Assembly (NCBI GenBank): GCA_022606135.1
Contig: JABYQN010000002.1
Coordinates: 2,852,001 to 2,916,000 of the forward strand
DNA length: 64,000 nt
From: Fomes fomentarius
Lineage: Eukaryota > Basidiomycota > Agaricomycetes > Polyporales > Polyporaceae
Direction of reading: 5' to 3'
Shown: positions 1-11,893 of the stretch, one piece after another
Layout: each line of letters opens with the position of its first letter
Numbering within the stretch: the stretch's first letter is position 1
Translations under genes and position numbers: made by a program
Notes under the pieces: generated by a model
Databases searched by the model: none
What the model saw: the letters and a program-made list of their open reading frames with translations, nothing else
What the model was told of the DNA's origin: nothing

Positions 1-1077
1 TACAGACGGAGAAAAATGAACTGCTTTCTCTGCAGATGCGGGAGGGGTGATTTCGGCGTCGATGTCCTCCTCGCTCTTGCCTTCAAGCTCTCCAGACACA
101 TATGCTTTGCGCGTTCTGCCTCCGCTCTCAGGTGGAGACCCCCCGGGTAGACTTGCAGGATTGACCCCATCCTGGAGATGGAATCCAGGGGTGCCAGGAG
201 TCGCTATCGTACTCCAGCTTCCTGGGCTTTGCGGAGGCAGGGGGGGTGCAAGCCCATCTGGAAGGTGTGCTCCGAGCTGATGGGGATGGTCCGCTTGGGA
301 AAGGTTAGTGAGTTGAGGGGGAGAAGTGGAGCGAATGGGAGGCGAAGACTGTTTAGAGGGAAGCGGGAATGAAGCGGATGGAGGCGTAATGGGTGGTGGC
401 ACCATGTTCAGGTCGGGCAAGTCGGGGGCTGCGGCAAGCGTTTCGTCGGCTGCGGACCCCACAGGACCCGCAGTGGGTTTACGTCCCTCGCGGAGGGCTT
501 TGGAGATGTCCGCTGCCTTCCACTTGGCGTACTTGATCTTCTCATCGATGGAGGGGATATCTATTGCACCTTTTTCCGAGTCGAAGATATGGAGAAGCTC
601 CAGAAAATTGGATGCAGCAAGGAACTTTCTCGCAGTATTTCTGCGGGCGAGACAATGGGTTCGTGCGGTAGAGAGTAGAAGAAGTCGCTGAGGCGCACCT
701 GGTGATGTTACCGCTTCTGTCCTCATTATCCGCTCCTGCAAAGACTCGAAGAGCGAAATTCTCGATGTAGGCTATGCTCGCAGCTTCGTCATGGACGGCG
801 TCGTTGGACTCTAGTTCTGTCTTCATGCGCTCCAAGAGCCCAAGAAGTTCAAACAGGAAGCGACGGGCAGCAGAGTCTTTCAGCTTGAGCGCGATACCCT
901 GCTGAGCCGCATAATATGCGCCTGGACAAGGGGATGAGCAACGAGTGGTAAAGAGCGGACGGTGTACATACACCAGTAGGAAATGACGGGGTCATTGTTG
1001 GCGAGCTCGTCTGCGCGCTGGAGATGGGGGGTGATAGGCCTGAGCTCTGGGGGAATGGGCGGGAGCGAGAGGACCAT
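1..1077 (-). CDS. VTA1: Vta1/LIP5 family ESCRT cofactor (3' end outside window)
   Basis: Vta1 binds the AAA ATPase Vps4 and ESCRT-III and promotes multivesicular body sorting at the endosome. The start is the ATG at 1077-1075, opening with MVLSLPPIPPELRPITPHLQ, the N-terminal microtubule-interacting/ESCRT-III-binding region. Exons are 1077-972, 921-699 and 640-1, with introns of 50 and 58 nt. Splicing restores YWCAYYAAQQGIALKL and then FLELLHIFDSEKGAID, with KYAKWKAADISKALREG behind it, all characteristic of the family. The following region is a proline/serine-rich linker (PITPPSASFPLPSKQSSPP), as expected between the N domain and the short C-terminal Vps4-binding domain, which lies beyond the window. 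It is divergent from the dehydrogenase at 1347 with 269 bp between the starts. Identification is firm; only the C-terminus is unseen. Confidence 0.93.
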
Positions 1078-1346
1078 GGCGGGTTTCGACGTGACCGCGA
1101 AGACAGTCGGGAATCGAGATGGGTCTCGCCTCCACAGACGCGCCCCCTCTACAGACGCCCGTGATGTCACCCTTCCGTGAATGGAAGGACGCCTGCCGTA
1201 TCGATGTTGCGGGGCACTCAATCCTCCCTCTGCCATGACGCCCCCTTCGTCCGTTTCTGACGTCACTCGCTCTTGTCCGCCCATATAACCCCTGTGAAAG
1301 TTCGTACGTGACAGCAATCGTTTCCTCGTCCAAACTCACTCACGAA

Positions 1347-2535
1347 ATGGCACCCCACGTCCCAGAGCAATACAAGAAAGGCTGGAAACCTCCCTTCCAG
1401 CAGCAGGAGACAGCGCCAGGCAAGCAGCGGAAGCTTGACCCACCCCCGCTCGACGACATCACCGCAGATGGAAAGCTGTACAAGGCTGCAGGAAAACTCG
1501 AGGGCCGGAAGGCTCTCATCACCGGCGCGGACAGTGGGATTGGGCGAAGTGTAGCCCTGCTTTTTGGTGGGTACATGTGTGTTCGTTGAACATAGAGCGA
1601 CCCGTATACAATAAAATCGCTGTAGCACTCGAGGGCGCGGATCTGACTCTGCAGTTCCTCCCAAGTGAAAAGGGAGACCTCAAGGACATAGTTGATCTTA
1701 TCAATAAAAAGACAACGAGCTCTCGCAAAATCCTCAATGTTGAGTACGACCTTAGGGAGGAGCAGACATGTCAGGAACTGGTGAAGAAGCATCTCGACTT
1801 CCACGGCACGCTAGACGCTATGTATGTGTTTCGTGGTATGTCCGTATATATCAGATACTAATTCGCAGGACACAGTGTCCTTAACCATGGAACGCAGAAT
1901 GCTAACAAGTACCTTCCAACCCTCCCCACGAAGCAATGGAAAGAGACCTTTGATACCAACATTCATTCATTCTTCTACATCTGTAAAGTGAGTTGTTGTA
2001 TCGTTATATCAGACGTTATATGCTCCAAGTGTCTCATTTCAATCGAGGCTGCGATTCCTCATCTCGAGGAGGGATCTACAATCACATTCAACGCGTCCAT
2101 AAACATGGCTGTAGGACACCCTGAGCTCGTCGACTACACTGCTACCAAGGGTGCCATGATTGGGTTAATGCGTGCCCTCAGCAATCAGATCGTCGGCGAA
2201 AAGGGCATTCGTTGCAACGCCGTTGCTCCTGGCCCAATTTGGACACCCTTGATGTAAGCTTTGAGAGTTGTCATCAACGACAGAGACTGACATAGGTTTA
2301 CTTTTTCAAAGCCCAGCCACGATGAGCGAGGAGTCTATCGCGAAGTTCGGTACTTCAGTGCCCATGGGTAGGGCAGGGCAGCCTGTCGAGATTGCCACTG
2401 CATTCGTCTATCTCACATCGGCGGACTCAAGCTACATCAGGTGCGTAGGTCTCCCCTGAGATGGCTTTCAGATACTGAGAGTCTGCCCGTAGCGGTCAAA
2501 TTATTCATATTAATGGAGGTGTTGTAATCAATTAG
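1347..2535 (+). CDS. short-chain dehydrogenase/reductase (classical SDR, YghA-like)
   Basis: An NAD(P)-dependent oxidoreductase of 301 aa whose substrate cannot be read from sequence. Six exons: 1347-1566, 1626-1821, 1876-1987, 2048-2253, 2312-2440, 2493-2535. The joined frame shows the cofactor motif TGADSGIGR, the NHGTQ strand motif (NAG equivalent), a catalytic serine in FNASINM, the YTATKGA Tyr-x-x-x-Lys pair, and the end motif SGQIIHINGG. The N-terminal tail (KKGWKPPFQQQETAPGKQ, then a LYKAAGKLEGRKALITG run) is the signature of the bacterial YghA/YhxC-like group, which has a proline-rich leader before the Rossmann fold. The ATG at 1347 is chosen because the frame upstream offers only a GTG. 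No signal peptide is visible, so it is probably cytosolic. Family confidence is high, function open. Confidence 0.9.
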
Positions 2536-2670
2536 CCCGCGCGAAGCCACCTGACACCACCAGATGTTTGGTGTATTACTGCTACGTTGTATCAACACCC
2601 CGTCACTCCGCGTAATTATATGGTAATCGTCCAGTTGAACAGCAAGTACTTAGCTGGAGACCCTCGGTTA

Positions 2671-5600
2671 TTATGCACACTTCATACGCTCCTCAAAGGC
2701 AGCGATGCGTCCCTGTACGGTAGAGCTCGCTGACTGTCCGGTCTGGTGCAGAGCCTTCGTAGAGCGTGCTCCGGATAGAGACTGCGGCGCTGTCTCAAAG
2801 CGGGCGTATCGGGGGCGAGACAATGTGGGACGGTCAGCAATGATGGATGTAGCTTCGTGAGTCAGAGTGGTGGGGAGGGACCGACGAGCAGTCGACCGAG
2901 TGAGCGATGAGCTAGGCCGAGGGCCGGATTCGTCTGCATCGTCTCCTGCTTCTGGGGTGCCAGAATGAGAGGCAGACAAGTGAGATAGACGGAGCGATTC
3001 GAGAGCAGAGACTGAGGCGGGGATGTCGCACATCTGCGAGAGGCGAGCTGGAGGTTGCGGGAGCTGACGGGACGTCCTCGGTTGCGAATCAACGTCAGAG
3101 ACGCTGACAGACTCAGAGGTAGTGACACTTCGTTCGCTACCAGATTCAGAAGCAAAAGCACAAGGGCCAAGTCGGGGCGTAGCACCTTCGTCATCGTCGT
3201 CGTTGCCACCATGCTTCATGTCGTGAGGCGCACTATAGTTATGCGTTACGACTCGGCGTGGATGCCTCGTAGCTCGCTCCTTGATAGCATTCGACGATGG
3301 AAAGCTGGATGATTCATCATGTACCCGCTGTGAGCGGCTTCGTGCCCTGGGAGACTGGCCAGGGTTAGCCGCGAATATGTCCGCGCCACTCAATTGCCCG
3401 TGTCCCCTCGTATCACGCCGACTGGTACGGAACTCTTCGAAGGGGCCGGGATCATCCAAGAGCGGCTCCGTGTTCTTGGACTCCGTGTTCCGGTCGACAT
3501 ATGAGGACGAAATGTAAGCTTCCCTATCATCCGCTTCTGACAGAGGCTCGATTCCTTTAGAGCTGCAACTGCGGGGCGAGGTGTCCGTACCGTCGACATG
3601 ATGCACATCTTCATCATCCTGGAGACGCCGCGGATAGTCGGCGAACCCCCCGCTGTCGAGCTGCACCGTGCCGACAACGAGATCGACTTCTTCGTCCGAG
3701 TCGGCATCCTCGTCCAGCTCGAGATTGCCGAGTGTGCGTTCAAGATTGTAGTTTGTCGTCTGCGAGGAAAATGCAGGAAGTGTGTATGAGCATGAGGAGG
3801 TGGAACACATGCTTGACTCCGATTCGGACGATATCGCCATGGCGTCGGCGTCCGAAGTTGTCTCCAACCGTTCCATGAACTGTTCTGCAGCGTTCCTAAG
3901 CGTCGGTCCAGATTCGTCGCCACACAGAGGCGTATTCAGTGAGATTCGGCTCGGACCGTGGCGTACATGACTCGGCGGGCGGGAGCGCTGCGAATGAGGC
4001 AAGCCTAGCGATGAGATGGTAGATGGGACTGCAAGATCCGTGGCCAAGGAAGCGCTGCTAGCATCAATGGCAAGTGTCGCAGCATCGCCATACGATACAG
4101 ATCCCATGTTCAGAGGATTGTCATAGGGAACGAGGCGAGTATATGCTCCTTCAGGGGATAGGAGAGGCTCGCTAGGAGTGGGATCCACCGAAAGGAAATT
4201 GATGATTCGGACAGGGAGCGTTACGTGCACGTCGGAGGTTAACGCGCCTGCGCTGGCTGTGACTCGGATGGAATAATCGACTTCTAGGAGACGCGATCGG
4301 GAGACTGACAGAGCTTCCGGCTGTTTTATGCATGGGGCGTTGATAACGAGACGATAACAAGCGTGTATCAGAAGTACCATGATGCACGGGTGAGAACCAG
4401 GTAAGATGTTATTATAACCATTCGGCGTACCGGGATCAGTATCCAGTGCGAAAATTGGGCTTCTTGACCGGCCGGAACACCGGTCCACCAGCCCTCAGCG
4501 CTGGCGTGACCTTTGGCGACTGAATGGCTCCGTTCCAAGACGCTCTCCGCCACGACTTTGTGAGTGGTGGCCGTCTGGCAGGCATCAGGATCAATTGTAG
4601 GACCGTTACTGGGGTCGAGATGGGGCTTGGGCTTGAACAGTGTCAGAGTTCGTACGAGGGTCAAGACTACTGTCTTGACAGGTTTCTTCGTGTCGTTTGC
4701 GATCCATATACGCACAAAACACCGCTGCCCAGCGATCCATGACATGCGGTGAAGCATCGCTGTCAGCTTCATTTTGCTCCCACCTCCGATGACACCGAGA
4801 CTCTTGGCAGTGGAAGCGTGGATAGGCCGTGGCGCGCTAGCGAGGACGACAGTCGGATTCAAACGTGGCCACACTTGACAATCACGGTAGAAATGCGCAA
4901 TAGATCGCTTGCCGGACTGTGAGTCCTTGACCTTGACCGAGCTAGCGAACATTTGTAAACACGATGCAAGAGTGCACCCGATCTTGGCATGGACAAACTT
5001 ACATCATCGCGATATAACGGATCGTCGCACCCGACCCAAGGTTCGCCAGTCCCTTAGAGGAGCCACATGCGCCATCGATGGGTAGATGCATGGCGAATGG
5101 AAGGACATGTACCCCTTCCATGGCACGGGAATATCCCTCTGCATCCGGTGGTGAATCGTAGAACCTGGTGTATGCGTCCGTGATTGCGGACAGTGGACTC
5201 GCACGCTGGTAGAAGGTGTAGCGATCACGCTCACCGGGTATGCACTCGAACCCTATTATCCGTACTTTCCCTTCGGCCAGAAGCAACGGGGCCTCCTTCT
5301 TCTGTCGCTTGCGGACCCGTATCTTAATGCTGCCGCGCATATAGCCACCCTCGATGCAGCAGTCACTCTCCAGGACAATGTCAACCTCGACCCGAGCACG
5401 AGGCTTGGCTTGTTCTAGCGAAACCGCATGACGTCTCCTCGCCTCCTTGCTCAGCGAGGGAGCGCTCAGCGGCAGAACAGTTGCACCTGGTTTGAGGCGT
5501 GAATGAGAGTTACCGAGAAGGGCCTTTAGCTCGGCGGCGTTCCGAGAAGAGGAGACTCCGAAGCTGAAAAGAGAATCGTGACGACTGAAACCGCTATCGT

Positions 5601-6203
5601 TTGCGAGGATCACGGAGGACTGGGTCGCCGTCGTGGTGGAAAGAGAGGATGGATGATCGAATGTTGAGGTACTTCCTGTGCTACTCAATGCATCGTCTTG
5701 GTGGTCGGGCCAGCCAGTCAGCCTATTCTCCAGACGTCTACTGAACATCTGTCAACGCACCGGCGAGAATCTTGGATGAGCGATGCTGCATGGTTAACAA
5801 TCTGGAGCGACGGATGGGCCTTCGAGCTCCGAGTTGTGAAGGACACTCCTGCAGGGCGGGCGTGCGACAAGATGAGGACAGTACGTCAGCGGGAATGCCC
5901 ACACCAAGACCCACAGGGTCCATTATAGTCTTCAAGTTGGTCTGTGTCAGCAACGGCCTCCGACAAGTTGAAGCTGGACCGTTTCTGGAGGCTGACCCTA
6001 GGACATCGAAATCGGAACTGGACATTGAACACACCAAGGGTATTTGCATCAAAATCATAGCTCTGCGCGCCTCGACATTCGAGAGAGATACCGACAGGCA
6101 GTCTGTTGAAAGACTGGTGCAACTCGGACATCCGAGGTGTTGCACTTCTTCTCAGCACGTTCACGGTGGCACGCTGGGACAGTGCTTGAATCGACTTGAA
6201 CAT
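2671..6203 (-). CDS. long arrestin-fold protein, about 1,082 aa
   Basis: Proposed exons: 6203-5997, 5941-5799, 5740-5003, 4941-4431, 4320-2671 (sum divisible by three). The central part (ARVEVDIVLESDCCIEGGYM, later YTFYQRASPLSAITDAYTRF) fits an arrestin N-lobe. The part after it, SVKVKDSQSGKRSIAHFYRD, and the stretch RSRLLEVDYSIRVTASAG with LPVRIINFLSVDPTPSEPLL fit an arrestin C-lobe. Fungal arrestin-like proteins (ART/Rim8 types) are adaptors that bring Rsp5-type ubiquitin ligases to membrane proteins; no clear PPxY motif was seen, so that role is only inferred. The last 400 residues are Ser/Asp/Arg-rich and probably disordered. The first two exons are less certain: an ATG at 5748 gives a shorter protein, but it has an in-frame stop two codons upstream and lies inside a plausible 58-nt intron (5798-5741). 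Confidence 0.72.
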
Positions 6204-6578
6204 AGATATAGGTTGGCGAGCATAGTGCGGCAGGAAGCGGAGTGAGGGAGGATTTCAGCCGTCATGATGAAGGATCATCATCAATTACTACTGGTACGAG
6301 AAGTTGGAATAGTGGTGGCAGTACCTCTTGATATGGGGTATTCCTAGAAATGGAAGGTAACAAAGAACGCTTGTCACACTCCCAGTAGATGGCTGACCGT
6401 AGGAGCTGACCACAGGCATGGTTGAACAAACTGTCAATCCTATCAATCTCACATGAAATATGGATGGTTGCACAAATCGGAGTGCGGAAGACTTCACAAC
6501 GTATCAAAATCAATATTCAATCATATAGTAGTATCAATTATGTCAAGTGAATGTAAAGGTACGCAAGGGCCAAAATCT
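6204..6578. other. intergenic gap, 375 bp
   Basis: It separates the arrestin-like gene start from the 3' end of the acetyltransferase gene. It must hold the arrestin promoter and the acetyltransferase terminator, but I see no clear TATA box, repeat or reading frame with coding character. Confidence 0.5.
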
Positions 6579-7731
6579 TCACCAATGGCCAAGTTCGACT
6601 CTCGATTGATCAAAACCAAGTTCCTTCCAGCAATCGGCCTGGCCGTCGGATCCTGATGAGAACCCCACGAAGCCCACGCTCCTGTACACATGAGCCGCAG
6701 CAAGGTTATCGTGGGCTACATATAGCACGACTGCCTTTCTAGTTTCTAAGAGACTATCGGAGAGAAGTGATGGTCAGTTCACATGATACAGCACGATTGA
6801 GGTTGATTACAAGATCAGACTCACTGCCGACAGACGTGCCGTGTCAGGCGTTCAGCGCATCCACGAGACCTCCAATGGGGGTTCGTGAAGACTTTAGTGA
6901 TGCCAGCCACCGTTTCCGTCACTCGTGTTACGGCAACAATTGACGCTATCGAAGGCTCCTGTCCGAGGACTTCGACCTCGTGTACCCACAGCTGCTGCCT
7001 CTGGATCAGGAGCTCCGCCTCTCGAACTGCGTCATTGCGTGACAAGAGAAACGGTGCCTGACGTACATAGCGCATCATTCATCTGCAAGGACATCAAGGA
7101 CTGAACAACTCACAGATGTCTCCGCGAAGCCATGGCATAAGGCGGCGGCCTTCTCGATGTCGGCGTCTACGGCAGGACGTAATGCGATCATGACATTGGG
7201 CAGCTTTGGCGGCTCACGAGCGCGGAAGGTGCGGCGGTCGCAAAACATCAGGGCGGCGTGGTAGTAGACTGGGTTGGCGTCGAGGGAGACGCTTGTTTCG
7301 GCCGTCCACGAATTCGCAAAAGCGTGCGCAAGTGGGTCGACTGCGAACACGGAAAATACACGCTCTGGAGGAGTGTTCTCTCGGAGCGCGCGGACCATGA
7401 GAAGGACGCGGGGGCGTAGGAAGCTGTCTATCAGACGGCTGGTGGCAAGGGGAGTGAAGATGAAGACAGGGTATGCTCCAAGGTCGTGTGTGGTGCACGA
7501 CAGCACGAAGACAACCTCCGGTGAAGCGCTTCTTGAGGCCATCGTGTTCCATCCAATGATCCAGAGGTTTCCGGGTTGGTCTGCACACGGAGACCTTGAC
7601 GATTTCTCCGCATGCGCATACATGATGTTCGCACTGTGGGGGTGGTTCCGGAAAGCCTCCCATACAGCAGGTGGAAGGCACTTCGCACTGCGGATGGTGG
7701 AGGTGGTGAAGCCGGAGATACCGTGGGCCAT
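6579..7731 (-). CDS. GNAT-type N-acetyltransferase with N-terminal extension
   Basis: A 341-aa protein in three exons: 7731-7114, 7057-6825, 6753-6579. The C-terminal half reads as a GCN5-related acetyltransferase: SIVAVTRVTETVAGITKVFT, the acetyl-CoA loop WRSRGCAERL, then AVVLYVAHDNLAAAHVYRSV and a conserved tail ending KELGFDQSRVELGHW. The first 200 residues (opening MAHGISGFTTSTIRSAKCLP) resemble an incomplete or diverged second acetyltransferase-like lobe containing LWIIGWNT and VFVLSCTTHDLGAYPVFIFT; such N-terminal lobes are seen in fungal GNAT proteins of this type. Acetyl acceptor unknown. The ATG at 7731 is the first that keeps this lobe whole; an upstream in-frame stretch lacks family character. 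Divergent from POP3. Confidence 0.82.
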
Positions 7732-8665
7732 GTTGCGTTTGAGCAGTGGATGGCTCGAAGGTGAGATGTTTCCATGGAGCGCAGCGTAATCTCCTCCTTT
7801 ATATGAGCTCTGAGGAGAGCTGACGATTGGTGTGACGTTTGTGGCAGCAGGATTTGAACTACTGACCTGAACGTCCCACAGGACGGCGTCAGGATTAACA
7901 CATGAGCCCATCAATGTATGCAACAGCCCACGGGCTGTGTGCTATCAACACACTGTCAACCCGACATTGCAGACATGAGTTCGACCTACCGATGTATGAC
8001 GACACCATTGAGTGGACAAGATCCTAACACCTGTTCTCGTAAGGAGTGCGAGATGCATCTGGACGCATCAAGCCGGCTATCTTCACGGGACTGAATTGAG
8101 TTTGAAGCTTGTTGTGTTCTGCAGGTGAGAGCTTGAGAGTGTAAGTTGTCGACGGCCGCGAACGCGGGGTCGAAGAAGGCGCGGCCATGACACATACATC
8201 CAGCAACCAGAGAAATTCAACAATCAAAGGCTGCAAATTTGAAGCTTGTGCGAGCTTAAAGACAGACTGAGCACGCGACGCCTGCAAAGTGGGTAGTGCC
8301 AGTGTAAACGCCGATCGACAGCCAGGTTGCATGGAATGGCCTTACTGGGGACTTCTTGATTCCGAAGTATTTGTACTTCCCGACGAACCAGAAGTCCACA
8401 TCTGTATTGGGGACAATGGCATCTTCAGTGCGTGAAGGACCTGATGGGTGCGAGTTACAGACCGCCGATTCAATTACCAGGATGCCACCAATGCCTGATA
8501 GCCGCCCAGAGTCTGTTCATGGGCGCCAGATTAAAATCACAAGTTGACCTCGTCCATTCGCTACTTACCAGGGTTTCACGAAGACACCCCGGCGACTGCA
8601 AAGTGTACGTCTTTTTTCAATGGGCACGATTCAAAGCTTACTGAGTAGTCTGTCAGGTGTAACCT
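7732..8665. other. divergent intergenic region, 934 bp
   Basis: Promoter space shared by the acetyltransferase (minus) and POP3 (plus). A 102-codon ATG frame on the minus strand at 8332-8024 has no family resemblance and is not called. A short tRNA-like T-arm near 7850 does not fold into a tRNA. Nothing else recognisable is present. Confidence 0.5.
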
Positions 8666-9738
8666 ATGTCAGAACAAGTCGCTCGAGCTCATACGAGCCA
8701 ATCGAACAGAGCGAAGGCACGTGTCGACACTGAACGAAAGGTAGTCTTTAGAAATGTGGTAGAAAACCCTTTTCGGGTACAATGGTACATACATCATGCT
8801 GAACTGGCTACGCTGCAAGCTGAATGCCCTGCATAGGCCAACTATTCCCGTAAACGTTCAGAACTCTTTACTAGCCTGTGCGGTTCAAAGCTTCTGCAGC
8901 GTGGCGCGGTACAATCTGGACCGCGAGCAGGCGAGCACAAAGAGGCGGCGTTCAAGAAAGAACCGGCAGCAATGCCGTTCGTTCAACGAAGTCAAATCGA
9001 CAACCCTTGAGGCGACGCATGGAGAAGCCCCAGTCGAAATTGAGGACGCTCCTTCCGATCCGATCAACGAACCACAACATGTGGTGGTCGGTATCAACGA
9101 GGTCACAAGGACACTGGAGAATCTAGCCAGCTCCTATCGGATCGCAGTCACTCCAAATGCTGTGCGACATGGAGATGTCGTCCGGTCGAGCTTGACACCC
9201 AGATCTATATCTCGTCTGGTTATCGCATGTCGCGGGGACGTCGACCCACCTATCCTCATCGATCATCTTCCAAACCTTGTTGCAGCATGCAATTCTGCTC
9301 ACAAAGCTCTTAACTCCGTCGACTCGGAGAAGATCTGGCTAGTCCCAATGTCCAAAGGCGCTGAGGGCACTTTAGCCGGTGCCTTGAGTTTGAGACGGGC
9401 TTCAGTGATACTCATCGAGGTAGTGGCATTTTGCTACAATTGCATATCATCCTTCCATGCTGAACTGTTGGCAGAGCTCGGCCCCCGATTTTGCCGCGTT
9501 AGAGGCGTTACTACAAAACGTCTCGCTTTTGAGCGCTCCCTGGCTCTGCGCACCAACCTCGGACCGCCCTGTTGAGTTGTTACGCACGCATATCAAACAA
9601 TTACGAACCAGCGCCCCAAGAGACCTAAAGGCCGCCAAAGAGAAGCGAGCCAAGGAACGCGCGGCTGCGAAGGAGAGTCGTCGACGCGCTCGGCAGCACG
9701 ACATCCCCAAACGGGTAACCCTTTCGACCACAAATTGA
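8666..9738 (+). CDS. POP3: RNase P/MRP subunit Pop3-like protein
   Basis: Pop3 is a protein subunit of nuclear RNase P and RNase MRP and is related to human Rpp38 of the L7Ae fold; it acts in tRNA 5' processing and rRNA maturation in the nucleolus. Three exons: 8666-8784, 8837-9419, 9475-9738 (321 aa). The spliced start MSEQVARAHTSQSNRAKARV leads into TERKVVFRNVVENPFRVQWP, then PTIPVNVQNSLLACAVQSF, followed by a basic KRRRSRKN patch. The core has VGINEVTRTLE, VIACRGDVDPPILIDHLPNL, a PKGAE-like VPMSKGAEGTLAGALSLRRA, and the tail VELLRTHIKQLRTSAPRDLK, followed by a lysine/arginine-rich end. These match fungal Pop3 in order. The small first exon is easy to miss because the second exon contains a misleading ATG inside the first intron (8796). 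Confidence 0.87.
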
Positions 9739-10262
9739 CGATGTATGTATCAAGAAATCTGGCACCCGAAACCATACATCACTGACTACTGAATTACAGA
9801 CCATACTAGGAACCCCGGCATTGTGTAAATTCAGTGGCGTTTTCACTTCTGATGTCGTTGCGCGCTGGCGATTGAGTTACGATAGTCTCTTGTACTACTA
9901 TGTTGTATCATCCGACTCGGACGCAGTCACGTAGATGAGCTTGGAGTGGACCAATGAACTGGCAAATAGTTGATTGTTGATTGACGAATGTTGACAAGGA
10001 GTGGAATCCGCAAGACTTCGAATGAGCGGGCCTACAGATTGCTTCTGCGATACGTACTACATAGTAGTCTAGTATTACAAGAGTGATACCCTCGCTGCAC
10101 TGCCATCCACAGGGAACCACAGCCTTGGCGCCTACGATGTCACCACGTGTCCAAGCGCTCATAATAGTAATAGCACACGACGCTGTCCTTTTCTCGCGCG
10201 ATTCACCACATTACTCACATGTGAGGGAAATAGTCTTCTTTCTCGCATCTTCTTCGTATTGA
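9739..10262. other. intergenic gap, 524 bp
   Basis: Between the POP3 stop and the DCD1 start, both on the plus strand. It must contain the DCD1 promoter. I see no repeat, RNA gene or credible coding frame. Confidence 0.5.
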
Positions 10263-11749
10263 ATGGCCTTCCCCGCAGTCATGTTTATCGCTATTGTCGG
10301 CACGCGCTTAGCGGGGAAATCTACCGTCGAGAGCTACCTGGTTAAGCACTACGGCTTCCAGCCGGTGAAAATCTTGCAGAATCTCTCAGACAAGGTACAA
10401 AATTCCATCGTGTGCCATAAACGGCTGTTCATCCTCTTCGACCATCCAGGAATATCGGGATACCATCTCCGATACCCAGAGCCTCCCCACAGGATCCGAC
10501 AAGGAAATCACCTTCGGAGTCGACGATGACCTTGATCATTTCTCGCTCTCCGATGTCAGCTTCAATCCGAACCGTGTTTCATTCTTGACGATGACATCGC
10601 CCATCTCGTCGTGCCTCCCTTCTCCCGCGCCCGGACATGCACTCAGCCAGCCTCTGCTGTTCCGTTCACCGGGGGAGCTACTCGCCCACGTCACAAAGAA
10701 CTGGCGGAAACACTTTGTAACCCTTGATCTAGACACACGGGAGGCCCTGGCTGAATTCATTATCCGCCCCTTTGTTCTTGTAATGAGCATCGACGCCCCC
10801 CTTATGACACGATATCGACGAAGCTTGGAGTGGTTCGTGCACCTTACCTGCATCTGTCTGAGTGTGACTGACCGCAGCGACCGCTGTCCACAGGTCAGAT
10901 GCCCGTCATTCATTGGAAGAGTTCATCAGGGAACATGATACATTCTATTATGGGCCCGGGGGAGGGCACGGGGAAGTGACTCCGAACCCTACCATAGTAT
11001 CCTTCAGACAGGCTTCTGCTTCCAAGGCCGCGTTCCGAAGCTTAAGCCAGATCGCAAGCGTTCACATCGTGAACTCTTTTGAGACCGTCTCAAGTCTGCA
11101 CGACCACCTTGAGCGGATCAATCTCCTCGACACAGAGCGTCTCCGGCCTGGGTGGGACACTTACTTCATGCAGTTGGCATCTCTGGCATCTCAACGGTCG
11201 AACTGCATGAAGCGGCGCGTCGGCGCGATTCTTGTCCGCAATAAACGCGTCGTGTCCACCGGGTAAGTCAGCTGGACCGGTGGTCAATTCGCTGCTCACG
11301 GTCGGATTGCGGTCTTCAGGTACAACGGCACGCCACGCGGTTTGACAAATTGCAACGAAGGTGGCTGCACACGGTGCAACAGTGCGAGCGAGGCGTCAGA
11401 TGAGTGTCTCTGTCTGCACGCTGAGGAGAACGCCCTGCTGGAGGCAGGGAGGGAAAGGGTCGGGGACGGGTCGGTACTATATTGCAACACGTAAGTGCCT
11501 TGCCTCACTTCCGAACTCGACGGATGTATGATAGAAGAATGTCTGGCAGCTGCCCGTGTTTGAAATGCACGATAAAAATCATCCAAACAGGGGTGAAGGA
11601 GGTGGTGTATAACCTGAGCTACAAAGTGTGAGTAAAATTTGTGCCTTGCATACTTTTCGCTGAACGTTATCATTAACAGCGACGACGCCTCAGCAGCACT
11701 GTTCGCGGAGGCCGGTGTCATTCTCCGACGGCATGCTATGTCAGCATAA
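10263..11749 (+). CDS. DCD1: deoxycytidylate (dCMP) deaminase
   Basis: Converts dCMP to dUMP, supplying thymidylate synthase. Six exons (10263-10394, 10450-10832, 10894-11262, 11320-11490, 11550-11627, 11680-11749) give 400 aa. The N-terminal part begins MAFPAVMFIAIVGTRLAGKS, a P-loop-like GTRLAGKST, as in fungal Dcd1 proteins that carry a nucleotide-kinase-like lobe before the deaminase. The deaminase part has GWDTYFMQLASLASQRSNCM, a zinc site LHAEENALL and CPCLKC, and the conserved RRVGAILVRNKRVVSTGYNG. The middle joins through DARHSLEEFIREHD. An unusual donor, GTTCGT, is used at 10833. All zinc ligands and the catalytic Glu are present, so the enzyme should be active. Convergent with TTI1. 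Confidence 0.94.
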
Positions 11750-11893
11750 CTTGAAAACATTGTCTTGCTTCTATTCCATGTATCGGCTCGTACATAGCAC
11801 ATCCTGTCACAGTTCTCCCTGCATAACGCCAATGTATATACCCAACTGGTCACCCCCATAGATCATCTGTCCACAGTGACATGTGGACAGAAC

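Noticed and set aside
7838..7880. tRNA-like sequence on the minus strand (T-loop GTTCAAATCC followed by TGCTGCC)
   Set aside because: The T-stem pairs at only one or two positions, the presumed anticodon arm (CCTGTGG) has mismatched stems, and no acceptor stem complement lies 65-75 nt away.
8024..8332. 102-codon ATG frame on the minus strand in the GNAT/POP3 gap
   Set aside because: No family resemblance and no partner exons; could be a small gene but cannot be supported.
8796..8836. ATG at 8796 as the POP3 start
   Set aside because: It lies inside a 52-nt intron; splicing 8784 to 8837 restores the conserved NPFRVQWPTIPVNVQN, which the ATG model would lose.
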